Shown: piece by piece, positions 12,001 through 25,589 of the stretch
How the letters are laid out: each line of letters opens with the position of its first letter
How positions within the stretch are numbered: position 1 is the stretch's first letter
Assembly: GCA_020091685.1 (NCBI GenBank)
Contig: CM034592.1
Coordinates: forward strand, 40,879,622 to 40,943,621
DNA length: 64,000 bases
Reading direction: 5' to 3'
DNA from: Lutjanus erythropterus
Lineage: Eukaryota; Chordata; Actinopteri; Lutjaniformes; Lutjanidae
Position numbers and translations under genes: made by a program
Notes under the pieces: generated by a model
Seen by the model: only the letters and a program-made list of their open reading frames with translations
Told to the model about the DNA's origin: nothing
Databases searched by the model: none

Positions 12001-15000
12001 TATAACACTAACCGCTGGCCATTAACACTAGCCACCAGCCTTATCACACTAGCCATCAGGCTCATGATACTAGCTGGACGTAATTACACTAGCCATCAAC
12101 TTTATAAAACCAGCCACAGGGCATGCAACACTAGCCACTGGTTATATATCATGAGCCACCAGCCTTATAAGATTATCTGTCAGCATTATGACATTATGAT
12201 ACCAGCCACAGCTGAATTACATCTGCCTTCAGCCTCATAAAACTAGTCACCAGTGTTATCACACCAGCTATCAGCCTCATGGTACTAGCTCAACCTAATA
12301 ACACCAGCCATCAGCCTTATTTAAAAAAGCTACTGGCCAGATAACACTTGCCATCAGTCTTATAACACTAGCCACAGGCCATATAGCACTGGCAATATAA
12401 CATTAGTCACCAGCCTTATCGCACTAGCCATCATAAAAAGTCACCGGCGTTATCACACCAGCTACCAGCCTTATAACATTAGCCACCAGCCTTATCACAC
12501 TAGCCATCAGCATTATAAAATGAGCCACAAATGCTGAAACATTGGAATTAGCTTTATAACACTAGCATCAGTCTTATGACCCCAGCCATTAGCCTTATGT
12601 ATCTAGCAGCAGGTTTATAAGACTAGACAACTGCCTTATCTGTTACTTCATTCACATATGTCTTCAATACACCTCTGGTGATATGCTGCACCATGCTATA
12701 TTTTCACAATTTTTCCAGCTAGCTTGGATTGAAGTTTAGGCCCATCTGTCTGTCCAACAATTGACACTTTTGTCCAAAACAAAAGCTAGCTTTGTAAATA
12801 TTCTAATGACCCCTGACCTTTCCTCTAGAAACAACTTCAGATCAATATTTAACCAACATTTGTTTTATGTTGAGGTATATTGAAATTCATTTCATGCTTA
12901 TTTGTCGCTGCAGCAGCGACACCTCACTGAAATTAATCTAATCCATTTCTCCACTTTGTGTCCGCAGCGTTTTCCTCTAGGGGGCGATGATGAGGTGATG
13001 AGCTCCACCCTGCAGCAGTTTGCAAAAGTTATTGATGAGGTGAGAGAGAATACAAACACACCAGTGCTGTGTCTGCTGCTGTCAGGACAGGTTGTTTTAG
13101 CCTGTCGATTTCCTGTTCATATCTGTGAGAAGGAGCGTTAGAAACACCTTGGTGTCGACATCTTTTATGATCACACTGTGGTTGACAGTTGACTCATGGA
13201 GAGGATTTTCCTTAACTTCCTCTTTTTATCTCTCCTTTTCTCTGTCTAGTTGAGTTCCTGTCATGCTGTCTTGTCCACCCAGCTAGCAGACGCCATGATG
13301 TTTCCCATCACTCAGTTTAAAGAGAGAGACCTGAAGGGTAGGTACACTAATAATCTGACCCTGCCACAAACCTGTTGGGTCTGTTTGTGATTTTTTTTGT
13401 CAGATTAGCAACCAATAAAGGTTTTGTTGTTGACAAAGCACACATATTACAGGTCCAAAAGAAGCAGCCGTAAGAGCATTAGCGAGGTCCCCCACTGATG
13501 TCTGTAGATCAGCTGCAGCTCGCAGTTGGTGTTTCAGTTCATCCCTAAGATGAGGTCTTATAAGCACACTGGGAAAAAGTATACTTCTAAACATAATAAG
13601 TACCACACATTCTTGAGAACTGGGACAGCTCAAGTCCTACCAAAAATTATTAATACAACAGTCAAATTTCAATTCTTTGGTGAAAATGTGTGTTCTGTGC
13701 CAGAAAACATAAACAAACATAGCATGTTAACTCTGTAGCCTTTCTAAATCAAAGTTAAATAAGAATCATGGTTTAAAAATGATTAGCATTAAGAGACCAC
13801 AGAGCAACTTTAGAAAATAAAATAGCTGCTCACCACGACTATGCTGTGAAATTAAAAAATAATATTTTGTCAACTCTGTCAGATCGTCCATCTGAAGGAG
13901 TTGGCGTCTACATTTAGGTTGGCCCGTTACAAGGTTTAATAGCCAAGAGTTTGCTCTTATATCTTATATATATTTTTCCAGTAATTGAAGAGAAAAAATC
14001 AAAACCCCATCGAAATGCAGTTTTGTCCCAGTTCTAAAGAATGAGTTGTACATAAACAGAGACCATACAAATGTCCCTTCCACACCACAGTAACTTTTCT
14101 TTTTTCTCTCTCCAGAGATCCTCACTCTGAAAGAAGTCTTCCAAATATCCAGTGATGGTGAGTTAGTGCTGCTACTTCAATGCCCAGTATGTCATTTCTG
14201 CTGTCAGGAGTCTTTCACATCAAATCAGCGACAAAAGATGTTGATGATGACATCGTGAAGTAGCATTGGTTCATGGGAGTTGTTGTCTTCATTGTTAAAG
14301 AACCACCGTAGCTGATGAAAATCTCTCTCACGTGATTCGGAGAAATCATGTTCATGGGCAAAATAATGTATTAATGTTTCATTTATCTTACATTTAGTCA
14401 CGTTTGCCGACTTTCTCTCTCACTCTGATCCGTCTGCGTTTCCCCAGAAGTTATAAAGTAGCAAGAGGCGACCAAATTATGAATAGAATAGAATAGAATT
14501 ATGTATTTCTATTGGTTGGGAACATCTGTGATAATGTGGGTACACAACTCAGCAAAATATATAACATTTTCTAGACATTTTTAGATGTTATAATGCAAAA
14601 ATATTACATATCATATCTACATTTACGGCTGTGATTAATATTCTATATCAGTTTATCTTTTTTTAAAGGATAAACGTCCATCACAGGTTTAGAGCCCCAA
14701 GGAATCATCTTCTAATTGACCAACCCTACACTCTACGCTCCCCTACCTACTGCTGCTGTGTTAATTTGCCTTTACTGATTTTTTTTTTTTTTTTTGAGTC
14801 CGGTTATTGCTTTAAAAAAATATCCATCTTTGCTACAAAAACTAGTAATATCAGTCCTATAATCAGGTATGAAGCTGCAGTGTGCATCTTCACACGATGT
14901 CCACCGGACATCCGCTTCCATCTGCTTTCAGTTGAGAAAATTGAGATAATGTAATAAACGTAGTGTCTTATCTTAACCTCTGGCAAAATTTTTATCTATC

Positions 15001-16396
15001 AGCAACCTGTCTGTTCATTTTCTGAGCATTTTTTTTTCTCACAGGAAACCAGAAGACAGCTGCTGCATTTTGTTTGATAAGATTAAGTTAGTTGACATTT
15101 CTAAATAACCACAGAGATAATCAGAAAAAACTGCAAACCTGTGTGAGTGTGAACATATAAATGTTTGACATTTTAATTCAGTAATTAACTTTAAAGAATT
15201 AATTGATTAACTATGTTCTGAAACATATTTCTTTTTTGTGTGTTTATTATGAGTGGTGGGCAGTTTGTGAATGAATGAATGAATGAATGAATGAATGAAG
15301 ATCAGAATTTACAGATACAAACTCTGACAGACTTGTTCAGGGTTAACTTGAGGCAACATGAAGTAAAGTAACATAATCTAAAAAAAATAGAATGTGCAGA
15401 TTTATGTGTCAGTATGTCTCTTGGCTCCAGATTGTCCACACGTTTGATGACAGTGTCTTTTCTCTCATAAGACTCACGTTAATTCAGGTTTAACTACACT
15501 TAAAGGAAGATTTCCCCTCGTTTTTAATGGTTACTGGCAGAGTATTTTTGTCTCAATTTGAGTTAACATACACAGAAATGACAAGATGAGGAAAAAATAT
15601 GTTTTACCACCAAAAAGTCTTACCTACCTGTTCCTGTCTGCAGATCATGACACAGCCATTAACAGATACAGCCGTCTGTCCAAGAAGAGAGACAACGACA
15701 AGGTAACTGTGTAATCTGGTTACAAGGAAAATACAGATTAATCTCTGAAACTTTATTTTACTTTGCATCGTTTGTTGTGTTGAGTTTATGAGCAGTTATT
15801 GATTTTAAGAGGAAAGAAAGAACCATTTTGCATGTTCAACTCACCTTCTGTGAACTTCAGATTTTATTAGAAAAATATGGACCGTCACCAACTTTTGAGT
15901 GTTGTAGCCCATTAACTTCCATCTGAAACCTGCGTCAGAGAAAATCTTTGGTCAGTAGTATTTTTGTTAGAGTTCCAGTGAACGTGATTGTTGTGTGGGG
16001 AACCAGCTGTGAGGGAGAAGTGTCTTAAAACGTCTCCTATGTGTCTGCAGCAAGGTTCAAGTTTCTGCAGGTTGATTTAGAAATGAAGTTAAATCAGCAG
16101 CTTCCTGGGAGGGAAAGGTTCAGCGGAAGTTATGTGCCAGTATCAATATCTCACAATATGATTATCTTGACCAAATGTAGTGTATATGATACCTCAGTGT
16201 GTGATGTTATCTTGACACTGAGATAAGAGGAAAGTCTTGCGTGTTGCAGCTGCGGGCGGAGGCTGTGGAGGACGTCTACACCTCCCGCAAGAAGCAGCAC
16301 CAGACTATGATGCACTACTTCTGCTCGCTGAACACGCTGCAGTACAAGAAGAAGACGGCTCTGCTGGAGCCGCTGCTGGGATACATGCAGGCCCAG

Positions 16397-16450
<54 letters not shown>

Positions 16451-17647
16451 GTTTGAAAACGGAAAGCATGATGATCATCAAGTGTTACGTCTCCTGTCAA
16501 CCAGTCAAAACACAGCAAATGTCTGTCTTTGATCCAGCGCCATGTTAAGCCCTATGCACTTTTTGTGATTTTGCTTCATCCCGGGTAAAAGTTTACAATT
16601 GTGAGAAAAATCTTTGGCGATCGATCCAAAACTAGTTGAAGATGGCTGCCTTGCTGTGTTGTTATTTTGCACATTACTGCACAAAATCTTTACAACTCTT
16701 TCATTTTCATAACATAAATATTTTTAGAAAATTTGTTTGTTTATGCTTCTTGACTTTTTATTTGTCTTTATATTTTCCTACCTACTATACATACTTTATT
16801 TTTTTGCAACAAAACACCAAAGAAAATGCTCCGTATGTGACAACCTACTTGGCAATAAATCTGATTCTGAAAACGATGATCCTAGATCTCACCATGACAC
16901 ATCGTCCACAAACAGACAAACTCAGTACTTTGAAGACTAACTACAGTCTGTTAAAATTCTTACAATGTGTCTGCTTGCATGACTCACAACTACAAACCAA
17001 CCTATCAGAATACAGCGGGAAATAGTGCAGATTACACTGGCCTGTGAGACAAAAAACACTTCTGACCTCCTCGTTGTAAAATTTGACACAGATTGTGACC
17101 ACAGTTTTATTAGACCCATCTCAGACAATTTGAAATGCAATAAACCTGCAAGATAGCTTTATGTACGGTTCTTAAGGGGGGTGTCATTCATATGGATCAG
17201 CTGTTGGGTTAATTAGCCACAGTCAATTTCATTCCAGTGCTGTTACTGTAACTGTGATGTACAGGTGTGTGAGCCCTTCACTGAAGCAGTAAAAAGAAAA
17301 GACAAACATTAGTTTTCCTGGCAGGTTCACAGCTGTTACCAACCTGCCGTGTCTTGATCTGTTTGTTCTGTGCAGATCAGTTTCTTTAAGCTGGGTTCAG
17401 AGAATCTCACCCAGCAGTGGGAGGACTTCCTGGGAACCATCGGAACCAGTGTCCAGAAGTAAGAACTCGACCTCTGCCTCCAAATGTTTTTCCTTCTTTT
17501 GTTTGTTCTACATTCAAGGTCTTAAATACTTGGTGTTGTTTACTTTAGCTTTAAGAAATTACAAATGGATGGAAACATTGCAGTATATAAATATATCAGT
17601 ATGAGGACATCAGCAGTGAAGTGACAAATGTGAGAGCAACGTGTGAA

Positions 17648-17722
<75 letters not shown>

Positions 17723-20305
17723 TAGTGTGCGTCGGGAGATGGAGGAGGAGGTGGGGCAGATGCAGCAAACCATTCAGGACATGGAGAGATCTTGTGACCC
17801 GCTGTATGCACCATGTGACCCTGACCCCGCCCACTCACCTGTTTGTCGTAACCTGACCAGGAAACAGGGCTACCTGTACATCCGCAAGTAAGACACACAC
17901 ACACACACACACACACAATATATGTGTACTCTTTTATTTAAAAGGACAGTTCACCCCCAAATCAGAAATACATATTTTTCCCCTGGCCCGTGGTGCTGTT
18001 TATCCATCTACATTGTTTTGGTGTTGCAGAGTTTTGGAGATATCAGCTGTAGAGATATCTGCTTCCTCTCCAAGATAACGGGACTAAATGTCACTCGGCT
18101 TGCGGTCTTGACCCAGTTACTCAAATTAACCCACAGACTTCGTTATGAGCAGTTTCATGTAGGACCTACGTTCTTTCTAGGAGAAAGACAGAAGTTCTAG
18201 TAGATTCTACTGCAGAAAGAAAGCAATTCTGGAGAAAACTGGTGCAGTTTGCATGCATGCGCTCTCTGGGTCGGATTACTTCGACATGCACTTCTATCTG
18301 TCAGTGTCATTCATTTATTCTACCACTGGAGGACGCCAAAGTCAGAAATCTTCAAATCCAACATGAAGTGGTTTCAACATTTAATTCCTGTTTATTACAA
18401 CTTGAATCTTGTTTTCTATGTTTTGTTCATCAGGTCTATTAGTAACAGTAACACTGTACTGACCATGATAATAGTAGATCTGACAGGTTTTTTAGAGGAG
18501 AAAATGAAGGCAGTCGTGACATTAACAATAAAATTGTTACCCAAAATGTCCATTGCAGACATCCATCACAGTTAACAGACTCACTACCTGCTTCAACTTT
18601 AAATTATTGTACTTACTGTAGTTGCGTACACACAGTTTACCTGTGCACTGAGGGATTATTGCCAACACTTCAGCTGCACTTCTTTGATCTTGATCTTCTG
18701 TCTGTGTCTCTGTCTCTCAGTAAGACGGGGCTGGTGTCGTCATCCTGGGAGCGTCAGTACTTCTTCACGCAGGGCGGTAACCTGATGCAGCAGGGCCGGG
18801 GCGAGGTGGCGGGCGGGCTGGTCACAGACCTCGACAACTGTTCCGTCATGGCGGTGGACAGCGACGACCGACGCTTCTGCTTCCAGGTCACTTCCTTCGA
18901 TGGCAAGAAGTGAGAGGACTCACGTTTTTCTCTTTCATAAAAACACTATAAATTTTTTCTCAGTTTTTAAGCTTTTAGAGTTAACTGTTGGATTTAACTC
19001 AGTACTTTTTTTCTTGTTTTGTGTTTTTTTTGTTCTGTCAGAGTGGTGACGCTGCAGGCGGAGAGCAGGAAGGACTGTGAGGAGGTAAGAGATTTTTCTG
19101 TCACGTGACTTGACTGTCAGCTGTTCTGTTGTCTCTTCACATCGTCTTTCTCTGCTCTTTCCTCCACCAGTGGATCTCCACCATCAACAACATCTCCAAA
19201 AGGATCTACCTGAGTGAGAACGCAGAGGTCAGCCGCTGCAGAGCCATTTGCAACCATATTTAACAATATTAACGATAATAGAGCTCAACAGTAACCAGCT
19301 GCATATTGAATGTCTCTGATTCCAGAAGCACATTTCCCTTGTATTAACTCCACTGACATTTCAGAAAATCCTTATGTGCAGAAAAAATCCTTGTATAAAG
19401 AGTTTTAAACCAAGTCAACCAAAATGATCAACCGTGACCATAAAAACATGTGATTTTAAGGAACAAAAATATTGGAAAATGGACATTGTGAATTATATCA
19501 CTTCTTCTTAAATGTATCCTGTGCTTGTAAATGAAATTCACTGCAGCATAACAACATGATTAGTACGACTCATGTTGGTTAATGTTAGCTATGCTACTTA
19601 ACTAGCCAGCCTGCCTGAACCACCCGTTTGTAAGTGTGGTAAATATTTCCATGGTTACAGCAAGCTCCACCAATCAGACATGTTGCTGTTACACCTCAGG
19701 ATTGTGGGCAGTGAAGTCCTTCTCCATGACATTATGAATTAAACATGTTTTTCATAGTCTTTCGTGATCTGATTAGCTTCTCAGCAGCTATAAATATAAG
19801 TCAAAGTTTATAAGACAGCTGTGGAAAAAAGTCAACAATGAACGTTATTTTGTAAAACTGGTGAAAATGTTGCTAAGAAGTTCAAACTGTGACACATCCC
19901 ACTTCCAGTTCAGACAGGAAGCTAAAGACAAGTCTTGGTTGCTGAGAAACAGCAAAGTGCTAACAGATTTTTTTTCATAATTTTCTTAATTAAAGCACAT
20001 TGTTTTCTGTCCACATACTTTTGGCCATGTTGCATATCCTTATTTAATATCAGTGTATATATACAGTATGAAGTAAGAACAGCAACTGTGCAAAGCAAAA
20101 ACCTTCCTGAAAAGCAATTTATTAAGCAAATTACTTAATTTATTTAAACATACACAGGGAGGTTTTATCTGATTATGAAAGTCTCATGCTGACGGTGCTT
20201 TCATCCTGTTGGCAGGAGCTGGCAGCCAGAGTGAACCAATCAGCTCTTGAGGCTGTGACACCGTCGCCGTCCTTCCAGCAGAGACACGAGAGCATGAGAC
20301 CCAGC

Positions 20306-20342
<37 letters not shown>

Positions 20343-20710
20343 TTCTTATATTCTGAAAAGCAAATACTACATAAAACAACTACAGGTGTGATCAAGAGTC
20401 ACAACCAATCAGCTGCCAGATATAATAAAGATGGAGCCTTGGTGGCCAATCAGATTTCTGCGATGAAACTGGACAAGCCAGATCTCCACCAGTTAGACCA
20501 TCATCTCTCTCTCTCTCCCCAGTAAAGGGCGTGCGGGCCGAGCGAGTAGTATCAGCTCTGTGGGCTCAGAGCCGTCGCCTGCTCTGTCTGTGCTCTCATT
20601 GGATGCTCTCGTCGCCCCGGAAACACCCATCCAGTTTGACATAATTTCCCCCGTCAGCGAGGAGAACTCAGGACAGAGCAAGACGGCGGCACAGTCCGGC
20701 AGGTAGGGGT

Positions 20711-20771
<61 letters not shown>

Positions 20772-23700
20772 CTGTGGTTCTAATCACTGATTGTTATCAT
20801 GTCAATCAATTGATTAAAAGTTGTTTGTTTTAAAATGTTAGAAACTGGTGAAAAGTCACGTCTTATTTTACTCACAACTCAAAGATATTGACTTTATTGT
20901 CATGAAGGAGTAAAGAAACTAAAAAATATCAGTTTAAGAAGCTGAAATTTAAGAATGGCAATTAATTTGAGTTATTTTCAACATTGAATTTAAAGGGGTA
21001 GTTATGAAAAAACATAATTTCTGTCTCATCCAAGCAGGTAGATTTGTTGTTTTCTTTCCAGGTTACTTTCTCCACCCCAGGACAATTGCTTGGTGAATGA
21101 AATGTAGTTTCACGACTCTGTAAAATGGTATTTAAAAAAATTCAACAGCAACATCTCCTTCCAGAAACCAAGACGGTGTCCAAAATCGCTCCATCTGTGT
21201 TTATAGTGCCCCATATTTACTGTCCATTTTATTTGAGTGTGTAAATGTATCAACTATGTAGAGCCATCAAATATTTCACAATGTGACAAAAAAAATATTT
21301 TATGCTAACAGTCCCTCAATGCAATGCTCTGCATTTTACAAATGCAAAAAGTGCAGTTGAGCAGCAAAATTACGATTTTGTAAGTGTCCAAAATCTTAAT
21401 TTACTGTGTACATTAAGTGTACAGGGCAGCCAGTCTCAAACCTACAAATGAGATCTGAAAATCATCTGAGGTCCACCCACACCTTTAATCAGAAGTCTGT
21501 TCATCACACACGACTAAGTGTACCAATGATGAGAAATCCCATGGCTTTGTTTTATTAGTTCTGATTACTTTTTGAAAAAATATTCATTCATATTTTATGG
21601 AAATTTCAAATGTATGAAATTATAATTAAAAAAAAAAAAATCATGGCCTCTCAAGGCCCACATGCAGGGCCCTCACAGGCCACTAGTGGGCTGCGGGCCA
21701 CACTTTGGGAATCACTGACATAAGCAGTAGTGAAGGAGTGATTTTGGGAACGTCAACACACAGAGGAAACAGATTTCATTGAAACTACCACAACCAAAGG
21801 TGTTGTCCTTGTAAAACCTGCTGACGGAGAATCATTTGTGTGAACGTGGGTGTGTGAGCGTCTGTGTGTGGGTGAGGACGTTTGTGTCCTGTGTCCAGCA
21901 GCTGCTGGTTTGTTTTCATTACTTTGTGTTTGTGTTTGTGTGTCTCCACAGACGGAGTAATCCATTTGGAGAGTCAGGAGACAGCACAGAGGACAGTGAA
22001 GGTACCGTCTTTTTTCCTCATGTCATCATTATTTTAGAAAATCAAAACTGAATCACAGTGATGCATTCAGTTCCAGTGCTGGTCCATGAAGTGTCCAAGC
22101 GCAGTGTCCTCTTCTCGTGTGTCAAACCTTAAATGATCCCCATGTTGGATAAAAAGCAGCCTGCTGTTTTCTTCCCTCAGTCTTTTGATGCAGATCATCT
22201 CTGTGTCTTCCACAAAGTGAATGAAACTGCCCCAGACCGGGCTAATCTACATTCTGATGCTACATGGAGGAATCATTTCCATGCATATGCTTGTATTGTG
22301 ATGTTTTGTTTTGTTTTTTTTCACCTTGTGTCTGTTGTCCAGACTCGATCCTCCACCAGCTCTTCATCGTTCGCTTCCTGGGCTCCATGGAGGTGAAGAC
22401 TGTTGAGTCAGCGGACGTCATCTCTGAGACCATGAGGCAGATCCTGGCGGCCCGAGCCATCCACAACATCTTCAGGATGACCGAATCACACCTGCTGGTC
22501 ACCTGTGACTGCCTCAAGTACGAACCACAGCGCCACAAGCTGATTTCATTTCACACACTCCCCAGTCAGTAGATGGGTACAAACCAACGTCAAACTGTTC
22601 TGTAAATTAAAGCGGGTGATTCTTACAGTATTTGTCGCTTCATGTTGTATGAAAAGCTTCTCCTTCAGTTCACTGAGTCCCTGCAGCCGTGTGAAGGCAG
22701 CCGGACAGAAATGTTGATCAATCTGTATCCTCTGATTTCAGAGGTGCAGAGACGTTCACACGGCTGTCGTCTGTGTCTGCATTCATTAAAGTGTGCACAA
22801 ACAGGGTTTCTGCAGGTTAGATTTTTAGGCCTTAAAATGTCTTAAATATGCTTATAATAGATCTTAAAAATTGAATTATGAAATTAACATTATTTCTATA
22901 AAGAAAAAAAAAATTGTACTGATCACGCTGCAACAACTACAAAACAAAACCAACACTGAACCAATAAACACTAATGTGCACAAACTGTGCATGTGCTTTT
23001 TTTTGCCAGTATGGATGTGAAATAGTTCCTCAGTTACTTTCACAACCGTCTCAAAAAATTTCACTTGTTGAATCCTGCAGAAACCCTGACAAATGACACC
23101 AGGCTGCTACAAAAGAAACACACACACATCTGATGGATCTGTTTTATTCTTACGTCTAGAGTTTATTAATCCACAGCCTCCTTTCCAAGTTTTTTTTCTT
23201 TTTAATTCAGTGTTTCATGTTTTATACCTGAAATACATCATGAATCAAACAGAATTATGACTGAAATTATGTCGGATTCATGCGATCATGTGAAATGATA
23301 TTAATAATTAATTTTTCTCAGTTTGACTTTTTGGAAAGACTTCTTTTTTATGCAGGAAAATTCTTTGATGTTTGATGTTTGTATTTTTGTTTTCAGGCTC
23401 ATTGATCCTCAGACACAAGTCACTCGACTCAGGGTAAGTTGATCTCTGTTTCCTCTGCTTGGATAGTTTTAGTCTCTGACATATTTCTAATGATTTATCG
23501 TTCCTTCTCCTCTCCTCTCCTGCAGTTCCCTCTCTCCACTGTGATCCAGTGTTCGTCTCATCAGGACAACAAGAGGCTGTTTGGTTTCGTTCTGCAGGCG
23601 GCAGGCGGGCGCGGCGACACCCGGGCCGTCTGCTACATCTTCGAGTCCAACAACGATGGAGAGAAGGTCGTGTGTGCCTTTGTCTGTTAGTCTCACTGTC

Positions 23701-24646
23701 TCACACTCTGACTGGTCTGTCTGACCTGTTTGTCGTCTTCTTCTTGTCATGTGTTTCAGATCTGTGACAGTATCGGTCTGGCCAAGCAGATAGCCTTCCA
23801 CTCTGAGATGGTGAGACTGATTTGAAACTTCATTATTCTGGAGCTAATGCTAACGCTAACTGATGATGGTGATGGTCGTGGTTGATTATTTTGTTGTCTT
23901 TTGTCGTCGTTTTTGTTGTGCAGGACCGTAAGGCCGTGGAGAAGAGGAAGGAGGAGGACAAGGCCAAAGAGAAACAGCAGGAAGAACTCAGCAAACAGAG
24001 GCAGATTGAGAAGGTGACCTTTAACCTTTCTTACTTGTACTCTAAATGAACAAATAAGTGGCTTTCAACCCCTGGTTCAGTCTGTTTTAATTGTTTCCTC
24101 AGATTTCCTTAAACCAAATGATGTCATCATATTGCTTTGTTTGTCCAAAGAGTTTTGTTTTACTGTCAAACAAGAATGCCGGGACTTTTTTTCTTGTGTT
24201 TGGCGTTTTCACCTCTGTCCAAAAACCTCACAGATTTCACTGATTAGTTGGATCATTCTTTATTCTTTAGTCTTTATTTGTATCCACATTAGCTTCCACA
24301 AACTGGTCGCTAGTCTTCCTGGGGCAAACAAACAAAACAACAATAAACAATTTAAAATCACACATAAAAAAATACAAATACATATACATAAATTACATTT
24401 ATCAACTGCACACACACAGCAGCATGAAGTGGCCCTTTATTTTAGGACAGACTGTTTTCATATGTAACTTGTCTTTCTTTGTTTCATCTGCAGGATCTGG
24501 AGGAGCAAAGTCGCTTGATCGCCGCTTCGAGTCGCCCCGCTAACCCGCCTGGCTCTGACGGACAGTTCCTAGTGCTTAGCAACAGCCAATCAGAGGACAG
24601 CGACGCCGGAGAGGAGGGGAAGAAGAAGGGCGAGTCTGAAGCCTAA
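9040..24646 (+). CDS. appl1: APPL1, BAR-PH-PTB endosomal adaptor (DCC-interacting protein 13-alpha)
   Basis: Twenty-two coding exons join in frame to 707 aa (human about 709): 9040-9093, 11433-11531, 11667-11726, 12968-13039, 13250-13337, 14116-14157, 15644-15702, 16250-16396, 17376-17458, 17726-17887, 18721-18909, 19042-19084, 19171-19227, 20216-20307, 20523-20702, 21952-22001, 22343-22517, 23397-23433, 23526-23666, 23760-23810, 23924-24013, 24494-24646. The start MPGIEKLPIEETLEDSPQ and the end KKKGESEA match APPL1 rather than APPL2. Residues 1 to about 268 form the BAR domain (RFPLGGDDEVMSSTLQQF), about 275-375 the PH domain (TGLVSSSWERQYFFTQGG), and about 495-655 the PTB domain (ILHQLFIVRFLGSMEV, FRMTESHLLVTCDCLK). 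A charged coiled-coil tail follows. An NPF tripeptide sits before the PTB. The family links Rab5 early endosomes to receptor, AKT and adiponectin signalling. All splice sites are GT-AG. Confidence 0.97.
10050..10406. repeat. Left arm of an inverted repeat pair
   Basis: In appl1 intron 1. It runs from 'ttaaagccactacaagg' to 'ccatgttgtagctttaa'. Its central part ('catctgatttcaaggagaatccaacccagtgg') is the reverse complement, with mismatches, of 'ccactgggtcggattctctgtgaaatcagatg' in the right arm. Confidence 0.65.
10560..10870. repeat. Right arm of the inverted repeat pair
   Basis: Reverse-oriented copy of 10050-10406, with about 150 bases between the arms. The same sequence in this orientation occurs at 4930-5200, so the arms are two insertions of one element family rather than a single palindrome. 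Confidence 0.65.
11534..11555. repeat. (CA)n microsatellite at the appl1 exon 2 donor
   Basis: The intron starts GTACACACAC directly after the exon end at 11531. Confidence 0.9.
11740..12640. repeat. Degenerate 21-bp minisatellite in appl1 intron 3
   Basis: About 0.9 kb of head-to-tail copies of a 21-base unit near AGCCAYCAGCCTTATAACACT. Two almost exact neighbours lie at about 11962-12010 ('agtcaccagtcttataacact' twice). Other units carry substitutions and small indels, so the array is old. There is no coding potential. Confidence 0.85.
14180..14600. repeat. Dispersed repeat shared with pentraxin-like copy B intron 3
   Basis: Phrases such as 'catgggagttgttgtcttca', 'acatttagtcacgtttgc' and 'gtacacaactcagcaaaatata' recur in the same order at about 49330-49610 and partly at 49690-49860. 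It is an interspersed element of unknown class within appl1 intron 6. Confidence 0.5.
15269..15299. repeat. (GAAT)n microsatellite
   Basis: Seven to eight copies of a tetranucleotide in appl1 intron 6. Confidence 0.9.
16398..16448. repeat. (CA)n microsatellite at the appl1 exon 8 donor
   Basis: The repeat begins within the donor itself (GTACACAC) after the exon end at 16396 and runs about 50 bases. Confidence 0.95.
17651..17719. repeat. (TG)34 microsatellite forming the acceptor tract of appl1 exon 10
   Basis: The repeat ends six bases before the acceptor AG at 17724-17725. It replaces the usual polypyrimidine tract with a UG tract. Confidence 0.95.
17893..17917. repeat. (CA)n microsatellite at the appl1 exon 10 donor
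   Basis: Follows the donor GTAAGA directly. Exon 10 is therefore flanked by (TG)n on the left and (CA)n on the right. Confidence 0.9.
17939..18180. mobile_element. MITE fragment, same family as 43799-44207
   Basis: 'aaggacagttcacccccaaatcagaaat' and 'gttgcagagttttggagatatcagctgtagagat' recur almost unchanged in the complete copy between pentraxin-like genes A and B. The right terminal repeat is not seen here. Confidence 0.6.
20308..20341. repeat. (GT)n microsatellite at the appl1 exon 14 donor
   Basis: The donor GT is the first unit of the repeat, directly after the exon end at 20307. Confidence 0.95.
20709..20769. repeat. (TG)n microsatellite at the appl1 exon 15 donor
   Basis: Starts six bases after the exon end at 20702 (donor GTAGGG). 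Confidence 0.95.
20830..20960. mobile_element. hAT-like element fragment
   Basis: 'tagaaactggtgaaaagtcacg' through 'actttattgtcatgaaggagtaaagaaact' matches the internal part of the copy at 54970-55262. Confidence 0.45.
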
Positions 24647-25589
24647 CAAACCTGATGGAGGATGCATGTTTTCCCACTCAGGCAAGTCCCAGCTGGTACT
24701 GTCCAAGCAACAGCTCAGGAATCAGAGGAGAGGAACACCACCCGCCCGCCCGCCTGCCTGCCTGCCTGCCTGGGCGTAAAAAACATGCACTCCCCCTGTG
24801 CTCTGGACTCTCTCTGAAGTTTGTGGTGGAGCCTGTCGTCACTCTGAAAACGGAGGATAAACTTAACGCACCCTCGCTACAGGAGGGAGAGGGGAGGAGG
24901 CGTGGAGACGTCTCGTCACGGACTTGTGTTTTATTTTGTGTGTAAAAACGCTGCTTTTTATACCAGCCCCACAAATATAGATTAACCTGTAAGTTTCTGT
25001 TTTTTATGTTTATTTTATAAAAAAAAAAAAGAGAGATAACGGAAGTGACGGAGGATTTAAAGCATAGCAACGTGTGTTGAATAATGAACCAGGATCAGAA
25101 GCGGTCAAGAGGAGAAAACACAGGAGTCAGATTTGCACAGTGTCTTGCTCAAAGGCTCTTCGACAGGATGTGAAGGTTTGACCACGAGAAGAGCAACAGG
25201 ACGCCTCAGTGCTGCTGCTAAAAGAAAAGTGAGATAAAATGTTGTAAAACAAAAAGAGAGAAGGTGAGAGAGAGAGAGAGCATGGAGTTTTATTTTGAAA
25301 AGTCGTTCCTATAGTGATGTGTTCATCGGCTGACCAGTTTTCACATGTGAGAGAAGTTAGCCTTCAAATCTTTCTACCAGAGAGAAAACACGTGGTTAAC
25401 AGTCTATTTCAACCCAAAACCATGATCTTTTCCTAAATCTAAACAAGTACTTTTGTTGCGTTAACCAAACAAAACTGCGACAGAAAACTGAAAACGAAAA
25501 AAGAAACAACAACCTGAAGATAAGAAGTCAGCTAAGTGTAAAAGTAATAAGTCAAACATCAGTCTCCAGGATGCACTGAACATTCAAAA

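Noticed and set aside
17596-17916. Open frames made of Cys-Val or Thr-His repeats
   Set aside because: They are translations of (TG)n/(CA)n microsatellites; the same applies to those near 16400, 34700, 40650, 46340 and 56780.
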